A DNA stretch of 64,000 nucleotides, taken from QAMX01 sp964448855. Its GTDB lineage: Bacteria > Bacillota > Clostridia > Oscillospirales > QAMX01. Positions 16,325 to 23,728 of the stretch are shown piece after piece. The position numbers were made by a program, and so were the translations under genes. The notes beneath the pieces are model-generated. The model saw only the letters and a list, made by a program, of their open reading frames with translations, did not search any database and had not been told where the DNA came from. The number at the start of each line of letters is the position of its first letter. The stretch's first letter is position 1. The stretch lies in assembly GCA_964448855.1 (NCBI GenBank), contig CAYUXI010000001.1:124001-188000 (forward strand). The letters are read 5' to 3'.

Positions 16325-17620
16325 TCAGTGCAGCAGACTTCCGAACAGTTCCCCGTCCCGATGCTCAGTGATTTGTACAGACACGGGCACACCGCGGTGG
16401 ATGGACGGGTCATTTGGCAGGAGGACATACAGATAGCGGTCTGTGTATCCGCCGAGTCGGCCGTTCCGTTCTTCCTCCGGCAGCACGGTGACAACTGACC
16501 CAATCTGACGATCCAGATATTGGTCGCGCAGCTGATTGCAGAGCGCGGTGCATTCGGCGCAGCGCTCGTGCTTGACGTCGCCTGTCACCTGATTGGACAT
16601 CTTGGCGGCAGCGGTGCCTTCGCGAATCGAGTACGGGAAAATGTGTGCATCTCCGAGCTGACATTCGGACAGGGTTTGCAGCGTTTCCCGGAATTCTGCA
16701 TCGCTTTCGCCCGGAAAACCGACGATGATATCGGCTGTAATGTTGGGATCATCAAAATAGGTTCGCAAAAGTGAGACGGAACGCAGCACGTCTTCTGCGG
16801 TATAGTGGCGGTTCATGCGGCGGAGCGTGTCGGTGCAGCCGCTCTGAAGCGACAGGTGGAAGTGGTGGCAGAGGTTCTCCAGCTTGGACAGTCTCTGACA
16901 GAACGCCTCATCGATCAGCGTAGGCTTGAGTGACCCAAGGCTGATGCGCGTCGTTCCGGCAGCCAGACAGATTTGCTCCACGAGGTCACACAGATCGCAA
17001 TGGGGCGTCAGATCAGAGCCGTATGCGGAAATTTCAATGCCGGTCAAGACGATCTCACGGAATCCCTGCTCACAGAGCAGACGGGTCTGCTCAATGGCCT
17101 GTTCCAACGGAAGTGAACGGATGGGTCCGCGGGCGAACGGAATGATGCAATACGTGCAGAAGTTGGTGCAGCCGTCCTCGATTTTCAGCAGGGCTCTGGT
17201 TCGACCGTGCAATCCACCGGCGGGCAGCGTGACAAAATCGGGCGATTCCGCGGCGATGGTTGTCGCAGGCCATGTGCGTTCCTCAAGGGCCTGTGCGACG
17301 GCGTTTGCAAATTCCAGGTAATTGCGGTTGCCTCCGAGCAGATCGGCTCCACAGCTCCGAACGAGACTGGGGGACGCGGTTTGCACCATGCAGCCGCACA
17401 CGGCCACCAGTGCATCCGGATGCAGACGCTTCAGATGGCGAATCAGCTGGCGCGTTTTTTTGTCTGCGGTTGATGTGACGGTGCAGGAATTGATGATATA
17501 GGCATCTGCCGGATCATCCTGTGCAACAATTTCAAAGCCACGGGCAGCCAACAGCTTTTCCATGGCCTGACATTCAAACTGGTTGGTTTTGCAGCCCAAT
17601 GTGCAGACAGCGATTTTCAT
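16325..17620 (-). CDS. mtaB: tRNA t6A37 methylthiotransferase MtaB
   Basis: The start at 17620 (MKIAVCTLGCKTNQFECQAME) has AAGGAGG upstream; longer readings lack a site. 431 residues. The cluster cysteines of the N-terminal domain are in TLGCKTNQFE, INSCTVTSTADKKTR and AVCGCMVQ. The radical SAM motif GCTNFCTYCIIPFARGPIRS is followed by LTGIEISAYG and a C-terminal TRAM domain. GCKTNQ and PxARGxxRS are typical of the MtaB (YqeV) branch and not of MiaB. It adds a methylthio group to t6A37 of tRNA-Lys and similar tRNAs. This is the second methylthiotransferase in the window after miaB. Confidence 0.95.
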   Translation of the reverse strand: MKIAVCTLGCKTNQFECQAMEKLLAARGFEIVAQDDPADAYIINSCTVTSTADKKTRQLIRHLKRLHPDALVAVCGCMVQTASPSLVRSCGADLLGGNRNYLEFANAVAQALEERTWPATTIAAESPDFVTLPAGGLHGRTRALLKIEDGCTNFCTYCIIPFARGPIRSLPLEQAIEQTRLLCEQGFREIVLTGIEISAYGSDLTPHCDLCDLVEQICLAAGTTRISLGSLKPTLIDEAFCQRLSKLENLCHHFHLSLQSGCTDTLRRMNRHYTAEDVLRSVSLLRTYFDDPNITADIIVGFPGESDAEFRETLQTLSECQLGDAHIFPYSIREGTAAAKMSNQVTGDVKHERCAECTALCNQLRDQYLDRQIGSVVTVLPEEERNGRLGGYTDRYLYVLLPNDPSIHRGVPVSVQITEHRDGELFGSLLH

Positions 17621-17666
17621 GGGTCGGGATCCTCCTTGAATTCCGGAAAAGTTTTCTGGCGGATGA

Positions 17667-17695
17667 TTGCAAACGCGCCGCCAATATGGTACAAT
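17667..17695 (+). promoter_or_regulatory. Promoter for the HPr-like gene
   Basis: TTGCAA (17667-17672), 17-base spacer, TACAAT (17690-17695), followed by the ATG at 17729 with GAAAGGTGG as ribosome site. Confidence 0.65.
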
Positions 17696-17728
17696 ATAGC
17701 GTGAGAATATCAGAAAGGTGGTTTTCAT

Positions 17729-17968
17729 ATGACGACGAAAAACATCCAATTGCTTTCAATCAGCGATGTCAAGGAATTTGTGAACGCAGCCAATAGTATT
17801 GACTTTGATATTGATCTGATTTCTGGCCGTTACACGGTAGACGCAAAGTCAATTATGGGGATTTTCAGCCTGGATCTGACCAAACCGATTGTGATTGCCG
17901 CAAATACGGACAATGCAGAAAAGGCCAATCAATTCTTTGATTCGATTAAAAAGTTCATCATTGACTGA
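17729..17968 (+). CDS. HPr-like protein lacking the phosphorylatable histidine
   Basis: 79 residues. The fold signature of HPr is clear in the second half: VDAKSIMGIFSLDL corresponds to the conserved 'vnaKSImgvmsL' helix region with the Ser46-equivalent (KSIMG). Before it, FVNAANSIDFDIDLISGRY matches 'fvxxAxxFxsdIxl'. However, the active-site segment GLHARP with His15 is replaced by SISDVKEF, so phosphotransfer from enzyme I is not possible by the usual route. The KSIMG serine is kept, so a regulatory role (a Crh-like HPr-Ser-P) is possible. It is a single gene with its own promoter, 137 bp ahead of a D,D-carboxypeptidase gene. I recall His-less HPr-like genes in other Clostridia but know no function. 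Confidence 0.8.
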   Translation: MTTKNIQLLSISDVKEFVNAANSIDFDIDLISGRYTVDAKSIMGIFSLDLTKPIVIAANTDNAEKANQFFDSIKKFIID

Positions 17969-17989
17969 TTGTCAGCTCAGAACAGGATT

Positions 17990-18016
17990 CAGCCGGAACG
18001 CTTTGCGTTTCGGCTG
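17990..18016 (+). terminator. Hairpin after the HPr-like gene
   Basis: CAGCCGGAACGC-TTT-GCGTTTCGGCTG stem-loop with a weak T-rich tail (ATTTCAT); a probable weak terminator. Confidence 0.45.
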
Positions 18017-18104
18017 ATTTCATATTCCGGAACGATTCCGCATAGATATTCTATCAAAAAGCCGGATGCACTTTTGGCAATCGGCAAAAGAAACGGAGCA
18101 GCCT

Positions 18105-19304
18105 ATGAAGAAACAATGCGTGATCGTTTTGATGCTTTGCTGTCTACTGAGCGGGATTTGTCAGGCGGGCGGTGATCCGGCGCTTCCGTCGAGTGTAGAC
18201 AAAAATAATGCAACGGGAGCCGATGCAACCGTCACAATTGGTGCCATTGACAATCTACAGGCAGAAAGCGCCATTCTGGTGGATTTGCATACCGGAAAGA
18301 CGCTGTACGAATGGAATGCCGATGAGGTTCTGCCGCCGGCATCCATAACCAAAATCATGACGCTGCTGCTGGTCATCGAAGCGGCAGAGCGCGGAGACGT
18401 TCAATACAGCGATCTGGTGACGGCCAGTGAACACGCCTGCTCCATGGGCGGCGCACAGATCTACCTGAAGGTTGGCGAACAAATGAGCGTAGAGGAGCTG
18501 ATGAAGGCCGTTTCCATTGCCTCGGCGAACGATGCCGCCGTTGCACTGGCGGAACACATCGCCGGCAGTGAGAGCCTGTTTGTGGCCAAAATGAATGAAC
18601 GGGCCCGGGAACTTGGAATGTCACAGACGACGTTTCAAAATGCCTGTGGGCTGGATGCGGAAAGCCATGTCACAACAGCCAGAGACATTGCAAGAATGAG
18701 CGTCGAGCTCTGCAAGCACGAAAAGGCATTTGCGTATTCGACGACGTGGATGGATTCTGTGCGCAACGGAGCGTTTCAGCTGGTGAACACCAACAAGCTC
18801 ATCCGAACCTATCGCGGCATAACCGGCTTGAAAACTGGATCGACCGGGAAAGCGAAATGCTGCCTGTCGGCAACGGCAACACGCGACGACGTTGCGCTGT
18901 GCGCGGTGGTCATGGGGTGTGAAACCGGAGCCATCCGCTTTGAAAGCGCGGCGGCGCTGCTGGACTATGGCTTTGCCACATTTGAACGCGTCAACCTGAC
19001 GGATTCCATTGAACTGCCGGAAATCCGGATTCGATACGGAACCGAAGAATCTGTGCAGCCAGTCTGCGATGCGGACACGTCTGTCCTGTTGGCGCGTGGA
19101 AAAAAGGAACGGCTACATCAGACGGTCGAAATCAGAGAAGAGCTGAATGCACCGATTCGGGCCGGAGAAGTGGTCGGAACGATCGTCATCACCTGCGGTG
19201 AAGAAGAAATTGCGCGTGTGCCGATCATCGTTCAGACAGCGGTGGAGCGGCTGTCATGGTTGCAGGCCTTTTCAAGGTTGTTGAGCGCTTTCAGAATCTT
19301 TTAG
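18105..19304 (+). CDS. dacF: D-alanyl-D-alanine carboxypeptidase (peptidase S11, DacF/PBP5 type)
   Basis: The start at 18105 (MKKQCVIVLMLCCLLSG) gives a signal peptide of ~22 residues (end LSGICQAGG) and 399 residues in all. The penicillin-binding motifs are in order: PPASITKIMT (SxxK with the nucleophile Ser), SIASANDAAV (SxN) and GLKTGSTGKA (KTG). A C-terminal beta-rich PBP5-C domain and a final amphipathic helix (LSWLQAFSRLLSAFRIF) for membrane attachment follow. It trims terminal D-Ala from peptidoglycan stem peptides. Sporulating bacteria carry a forespore version (DacF), but the class alone does not prove sporulation control here. Confidence 0.93.
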   Translation: MKKQCVIVLMLCCLLSGICQAGGDPALPSSVDKNNATGADATVTIGAIDNLQAESAILVDLHTGKTLYEWNADEVLPPASITKIMTLLLVIEAAERGDVQYSDLVTASEHACSMGGAQIYLKVGEQMSVEELMKAVSIASANDAAVALAEHIAGSESLFVAKMNERARELGMSQTTFQNACGLDAESHVTTARDIARMSVELCKHEKAFAYSTTWMDSVRNGAFQLVNTNKLIRTYRGITGLKTGSTGKAKCCLSATATRDDVALCAVVMGCETGAIRFESAAALLDYGFATFERVNLTDSIELPEIRIRYGTEESVQPVCDADTSVLLARGKKERLHQTVEIREELNAPIRAGEVVGTIVITCGEEEIARVPIIVQTAVERLSWLQAFSRLLSAFRIF

Positions 19305-19310
19305 AAAAGC

Positions 19311-19353
19311 GGATCCGAATCGGCGAGCGGGATGCAGAACCGGTTCGGATCCG
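19311..19353. terminator. Bidirectional terminator between convergent genes
   Basis: CGGATCCGAATCGG and CCGGTTCGGATCCG arms form a long stem between the ends of dacF and prmA. Confidence 0.6.
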
Positions 19354-19359
19354 ATTGCT

Positions 19360-20325
19360 TTATGCCTGCAATCCGACAATGACAGCACACCAGTTGTTGT
19401 CAATCTGGACGGATTGAATGACAAAACCGGCCTCGCGAACGGCAGAGAGAATGTCTTCCAGTCGGGCATCGATGATGCCGGAGAGGATCAATGTGCCCTT
19501 GGGGCTGAGCAGCTCCCTGGCCTTTGGCAGCAATGCCAAAATGACGTCGGCGACAATATTCATGACGATGAGATCGTAGCCGCCGGGGCGATCTGCACAG
19601 GACGAATCCTGGCAAAGGTCACACGCATGAAACTCGGTGCGATCCGATACATGGTTCAGCGCTGCATTGCTGCGGGAGACCTCGGCCGCTTTCTGATCGA
19701 TATCGGCGCCGACCACATAGCTTGCGCCGAGCAAGGCCGCGATAATCGAGAGAATGCCGCTGCCGCAGCCCATATCCAGCACGACTTCCCCGCCGTGAAT
19801 CCGCTCCTCCAGCGCTTTCATGCACAGCTGTGTCGTTTCGTGCGTCCCGCTGCCGAATGCCAGGCCGGGATTGCAGACAAAGACAACACGCCCCTCCGGG
19901 TCGTCCAGCGTTTCCCATTCCGGCTTCACATAGAGCCGCTCACCGACTTTGAACGGCTTGTAGTATTTCATCCAGGCGGTGGCCCATTCAGCGTCATCGG
20001 TGACTGTGAAGCTGATGGCCAGGGTGCCAAAATCGATATCCTCACGGGCTGCGCGCAGTTCAGACGTTGCAGCCTGCAGGAGCTCCATCAACTCATCCCG
20101 CTGATCCTCGTCGCTGACATAGAGGGTGATCCGGGAAACGCCGCGTTTTGCCTGAAGCAGGGATTCATCTACATAATCCCAGCAGGTTCGATTGTTTTCC
20201 AGAAAGTCTTCAAAGTCCTTCTCGTCTTCAATTGCAAAATCTTCCAGACCAATCGCAATCAGTTTATCGGAAAGCGGTTCAATGCCTTCCGATGTCGTAT
20301 CAATGTGAATTTCCAGCCAATTCAT
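19360..20325 (-). CDS. prmA: Ribosomal protein L11 methyltransferase
   Basis: 321 residues. The N-terminal substrate-recognition domain (MNWLEIHIDTTSEGIEPLSDKL, ~1-120) is followed by the SAM-binding Rossmann domain. That has GLAFGSGTHETTQLCMKALE (the FGTGxHxTT-type motif), VVLDMGCGSGILSIIAALLG (motif I) and YDLIVMNIVADVILALLP (motif IV, N-I-x-A). It trimethylates lysines and the N-terminus of L11. It overlaps the Nudix gene by four bases, so they are coupled. Confidence 0.95.
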   Translation of the reverse strand: MNWLEIHIDTTSEGIEPLSDKLIAIGLEDFAIEDEKDFEDFLENNRTCWDYVDESLLQAKRGVSRITLYVSDEDQRDELMELLQAATSELRAAREDIDFGTLAISFTVTDDAEWATAWMKYYKPFKVGERLYVKPEWETLDDPEGRVVFVCNPGLAFGSGTHETTQLCMKALEERIHGGEVVLDMGCGSGILSIIAALLGASYVVGADIDQKAAEVSRSNAALNHVSDRTEFHACDLCQDSSCADRPGGYDLIVMNIVADVILALLPKARELLSPKGTLILSGIIDARLEDILSAVREAGFVIQSVQIDNNWCAVIVGLQA

Positions 20326-20864
20326 AGAGCAGACTCCCCTTTTTTCTCTTGTTGATGAAGGTCACGTTCATCTTTCAGATCAAACAGCAAATCAATCAGG
20401 GACAGGTGATACGGGATAAAGCGCCCGTCGTGAATCATTTCATGGATTTCTTCGCGAGATGCCCAGCGCAGCTCAGAGACCTCTTCCGGCTGCGGCGTCA
20501 ACGTCGCAATGTCCACGGGGTGCGTGAGCATATAAAAATCATCAAAACCAGTTTCGAAGTTGACGGTGAGAGCGGGTCGAATCTGGGACAGGTCGAGCGA
20601 AAGCCCAATTTCCTCGCGCATTTCCCGTTCGGCTGCGGCGCGGGAATCGTCACCGGCAATGGCACTGCCGCCGACAGAAAAATCCCACCGATCCGGCCAA
20701 CCGCTCTTAAAGGGCTGACGATGCTGAATCAGCATCCGACCGGCTTCATCAAAAATACAGATGTGAACCACCAGATGATAGGTTCCGGGCGGCTGAGGCT
20801 CTCCACGTTGCATCGTACCGGGCAGGCGATTCCGGTATTCGTCAAACAAATCCCAAAGCTCCAT
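20322..20864 (-). CDS. Nudix hydrolase (YfcD/IPP-isomerase-like type)
   Basis: 180 residues. An N-terminal strand region (LFDEYRNRLPGTMQRGEPQPPGTYHLVVHI) is typical of the COG1443-like group that resembles isopentenyl-diphosphate isomerase. It is followed by LIQHRQPFKSGWPDRWDFSVGG and the Nudix box GGSAIAGDDSRAAAEREMREEIGL. The box has REMREEIGL intact, but the first Glu (x-position of GX5E) is Asp. No IPP-isomerase active-site Cys is evident. The substrate is unknown; a nucleotide- or dinucleotide-cleaning role is the default. It lies between lysA (16 bp) and prmA. Confidence 0.85.
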   Translation of the reverse strand: MELWDLFDEYRNRLPGTMQRGEPQPPGTYHLVVHICIFDEAGRMLIQHRQPFKSGWPDRWDFSVGGSAIAGDDSRAAAEREMREEIGLSLDLSQIRPALTVNFETGFDDFYMLTHPVDIATLTPQPEEVSELRWASREEIHEMIHDGRFIPYHLSLIDLLFDLKDERDLHQQEKKGESAL

Positions 20865-20880
20865 ATCCCCTGCTTCCCTC

Positions 20881-22140
20881 CTAATCGGTGAGGCCTTTCA
20901 GGCCGGCAAAATCGAGCGTTGCAAAATAATCCTTTGGGGTTTCGGCGCGGCGAATCATCGAAACCGAGCCATCTTCATGGAGCAGCAGCTCAGCTGAGCG
21001 CAATTTGCCATTGTAATTGTACCCCATGGAATGTCCGTGCGCCCCTGCATCGTGAATGAAAACGTAGTCGCCGATTGCAATTTCCGGCAGCTTGCGGTCA
21101 ATGGCGAATTTGTCGTTGTTCTCACAGAGAGAACCGGTGACGTCGTATGTGTGCGTACAGGGCGCGTTTTCTTTGCCCAGCACCGTGATATGGTGATACG
21201 CGCCGTACATGGCGGGGCGCATCAGATTGCAGGCGCAGGCATCCAGACCGATGTAATCCTTATAGGTGCGCTTTTCGTGAATGACGCGGGAAACGAGTGC
21301 GCCGTAGGGTGCGAGCATATACCGTCCGAGCTCCGTATAAATCCGAACGTCTGTCATACCGGCCGGAACAAAAATCTCCTCGTAGACGCGGCGGACGCCG
21401 TCTCCGACACGCATGATATCCACAGCGGGCTGATCCGGCAGATACGGGACGCCGATGCCGCCGGAGAGGTTGACAAATTCAATTTTTACACCGAGCTTGT
21501 CCGATAAATCACGTGCAACCGTGAACAGCTCCCGTGCCAGTGTCGGATAGTATTCCTCAGTCGATGTGTTGCTGGATAAGAAAGCGTGCAGGCCGAATCG
21601 CTTGACACCGCGATCCCGCAAAATGCGGATGCCTTCAAACAGCTGTTCCGGCGTGAAGCCGTATTTGGCGTCGGCCGGTGCGTTCATGATGGAGTTGCTG
21701 ATCGAAAAGGTGCCGGGGTTGTAGCGACAGCTGATGACCTCCGGCAGACCGGCTGCCTGTTCCAGAAAGTCAATATGCGAAATGTCGTCCAGATTGATGG
21801 TTGCATTGAGCTTGCGTGCCAATACAAAGTCTTCAGCCGGTGTATCATTGGAGGAAAACATGATATGGTCGCCGGTGATTCCGCAGGCTTCCGACAACAT
21901 CAATTCCGTATAGGAGGAGCAATCGGTGCCGCAGCCGACCGATGCCAGCAATTTCAGGATAAAGGGGTTCGGCGTTGCCTTAACGGCGAAAAATTCGCGA
22001 TAGCCGGGGTTCCAGGAAAACGCCTGATACAGCTTTTCGGCATTTTTGCGAATGCCTGCTTCGTCATAAATATGAAACGGCGTCGGGTACTGTGCCGCAA
22101 TTTTCTCGATCATTTCTTTTGTGACAAACGGTGACTTCAT
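20881..22140 (-). CDS. lysA: Diaminopimelate decarboxylase
   Basis: The start at 22140 (MKSPFVTKEMIEKIAAQYPT) gives 419 residues of a fold-III PLP decarboxylase. FFAVKATPNP holds the PLP Lys (about residue 54), LSGGIGVPY is the phosphate-binding glycine loop, IYTELGRYM follows, and GSLCENNDKFA carries the conserved Cys. SMGYNYNGKLRSAELLL lies near the end with the Tyr. It makes lysine from meso-diaminopimelate in the cytoplasm. The motif around the Cys (SLCENND) departs slightly from the usual CESGD/CESSD, but the Cys and final Asp are kept. The other dap genes are 4-9 kb away on the same strand. It has its own strong promoter at 22210-22238. Confidence 0.9.
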   Translation of the reverse strand: MKSPFVTKEMIEKIAAQYPTPFHIYDEAGIRKNAEKLYQAFSWNPGYREFFAVKATPNPFILKLLASVGCGTDCSSYTELMLSEACGITGDHIMFSSNDTPAEDFVLARKLNATINLDDISHIDFLEQAAGLPEVISCRYNPGTFSISNSIMNAPADAKYGFTPEQLFEGIRILRDRGVKRFGLHAFLSSNTSTEEYYPTLARELFTVARDLSDKLGVKIEFVNLSGGIGVPYLPDQPAVDIMRVGDGVRRVYEEIFVPAGMTDVRIYTELGRYMLAPYGALVSRVIHEKRTYKDYIGLDACACNLMRPAMYGAYHHITVLGKENAPCTHTYDVTGSLCENNDKFAIDRKLPEIAIGDYVFIHDAGAHGHSMGYNYNGKLRSAELLLHEDGSVSMIRRAETPKDYFATLDFAGLKGLTD

Positions 22141-22209
22141 GTAATACCATCCTGTTCTGATTCTGCGTAAATTGGCAAAAAGCTGCTGTGTCAAATCAAT
22201 CCAGATTAT

Positions 22210-22238
22210 ATTATACGCAAATTTTCAAACACTGTCAA
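22210..22238 (-). promoter_or_regulatory. Strong promoter for lysA-nudix-prmA
   Basis: Minus strand TTGACA (22238-22233), 17-base spacer, TATAAT (22215-22210), about 70 bases upstream of lysA. The -35 overlaps the agcS stop. No lysine riboswitch sequence is seen in the short leader. Confidence 0.8.
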
Positions 22239-23557
22239 CGTGAATTCAGTACAAGGATTGATTTCTGCTTTTCGCGCTTTACCACAGAAATTAACAGAAT
22301 GCAGACCAGTAGATTTGGAATGGCCATCAAGGCCGTTGCGATATCCGTGATAGCGAACACCGCCCGAAGCCTGGCACCGGCGCAAAAGAGCGGCAGAACC
22401 GCGTAAATCAGCCGGTACATCCGTTTGAACGTCTGCGAAGAGGAAAAGTACGCGAGGCACTGTTCGCCGTAGAACGCCCAGGAGGCCAGAGTTGCTAAAA
22501 CCAGCAAAACCATGGTGGCGTTGACAATAAACGCACCGCAGCCGGGCAGAAAATATGCGAAAGCATCTGTCACAAGCGTGGTGGCGGAACGATTGGGAAG
22601 CTCACCCGCCATCAAAACGACGAGCGCTGTGAACGTGCAAAAGACAACAGTATCCAAAAACGGCCCGGTCATAGAAATGAGCCCCTGACGATGTGCGCTG
22701 GGTTCATTCGTCGCAGAGGCGAGAATGGGCTCTGTCCCCATTCCGGCTTCGTTGGAATAGATGCCACGCGCCATGCCGTACCGGATGGCCCCACCAACCA
22801 GACCGCCGAGCCCGGCGCGAAGTGAAAAAGCGCCCTTCAGAATGGACGCAATCGCCATCGGCAGCCGATGGTGGTAGCAGATCATGATCCAGATGGATGA
22901 GCCGATGAAAAAGATGGACATCACCGGCACCAGAAAGCCGGAAATTCTGGCGATTCGCTTCCCGCCGCCCAATAAGGTGAAACCGGCAAACAGACTCAAA
23001 CAGAGGCCGGTGACGATGGGCGGAATACCATAGCTCTCCCATAGCGTACTGCCGAGAGCGCCGGAAGGAAGCGCATCCGCCATGGTCAGCGAGATCAGAA
23101 TCCCGGAGGCGGCAAACAGGCAGGCCGTTTTCCGGTATCCGATATCCTGCATGACATACATGGGGCCACCGTAATGCCCCTGAGCGCCGGAACGCCTGTG
23201 AAGGACGGACAATACGCTTTCGGCATAGCGCGCAGCCATCCCCAATAAAGCAGAAACCCACATCCAGAAAACTGCGCCGGCTCCGCCCAAAAGAATCGCT
23301 GAGCTGACACCGATGATATTGCCGGGCCCCATGACGGCACCGAGCGCGGCCAGCAGGGCTCCGGTGGCGGAAAAGCCGTTTTTGTCATCCGATTTTGGAT
23401 GGCGCAGATCATCGCGAATGGCTGCAAATGCCCGGAACAACCCGGTGAATTGAATCCAACGCAGTTGAATGGAAAAAAAGAGCCCGCTCCCGACAAAGAG
23501 GCAAAGCGTCGGAATGCCCCATACAACGGCACTGATTTGTTCGAGAAAAGCCGTCAT
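22235..23557 (-). CDS. agcS: Alanine/glycine:cation symporter (AGCS family)
   Basis: 440 residues with about 10-11 hydrophobic segments. The AGCS signatures are present: GPGNIIGVSSAILLGGAGAVFWMWVSALLGMAARYAE in the first half, GGPMYVMQDIGYRK, and GIYSNEAGMGTEPILAS (the RGxxSNEAGxGs motif) in the middle. It imports Ala, Gly or related small amino acids with Na+ or H+. It lies between nadE and lysA, has an inverted-repeat leader of about 120 bases, and is probably transcribed on its own (terminator at 23686-23722 upstream). Confidence 0.93.
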   Translation of the reverse strand: MTAFLEQISAVVWGIPTLCLFVGSGLFFSIQLRWIQFTGLFRAFAAIRDDLRHPKSDDKNGFSATGALLAALGAVMGPGNIIGVSSAILLGGAGAVFWMWVSALLGMAARYAESVLSVLHRRSGAQGHYGGPMYVMQDIGYRKTACLFAASGILISLTMADALPSGALGSTLWESYGIPPIVTGLCLSLFAGFTLLGGGKRIARISGFLVPVMSIFFIGSSIWIMICYHHRLPMAIASILKGAFSLRAGLGGLVGGAIRYGMARGIYSNEAGMGTEPILASATNEPSAHRQGLISMTGPFLDTVVFCTFTALVVLMAGELPNRSATTLVTDAFAYFLPGCGAFIVNATMVLLVLATLASWAFYGEQCLAYFSSSQTFKRMYRLIYAVLPLFCAGARLRAVFAITDIATALMAIPNLLVCILLISVVKREKQKSILVLNSR

Positions 23558-23617
23558 TGAACAAACCTCCCCATGAATTTCTGAACCGGAAATCCTATAG
23601 GATGTGTATGCGCCGTT

Positions 23618-23666
23618 CTGGCAAATATGCGCGGGAATCCATCAGTGGAGCGCTGTCCCCTGCCAG
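23618..23666 (-). other. Inverted repeat in the agcS leader
   Basis: CTGGCA (minus 23666-23661) and TGCCAG (23623-23618) flank 37 bases, in the roughly 125-base stretch between the nadE terminator and agcS. It may be a structured leader. I could not match it to a glycine riboswitch. Confidence 0.3.
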
Positions 23667-23685
23667 ATGATATCCCTGGTTGCAA

Positions 23686-23722
23686 AAAAGAGTATGTTTC
23701 AGCTGAAACATACTCTTCTTGA
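23686..23722 (-). terminator. Terminator after nadE
   Basis: Perfect 15-bp palindrome AAGAGTATGTTTCAG/CTGAAACATACTCTT followed on the minus strand by a T run (TTTTTTGC). Confidence 0.85.
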
Positions 23723-23728
23723 ATCCAA

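Noticed and set aside
23558..23685. Glycine riboswitch before agcS
   Set aside because: The core aptamer motifs are not found, only an inverted repeat.
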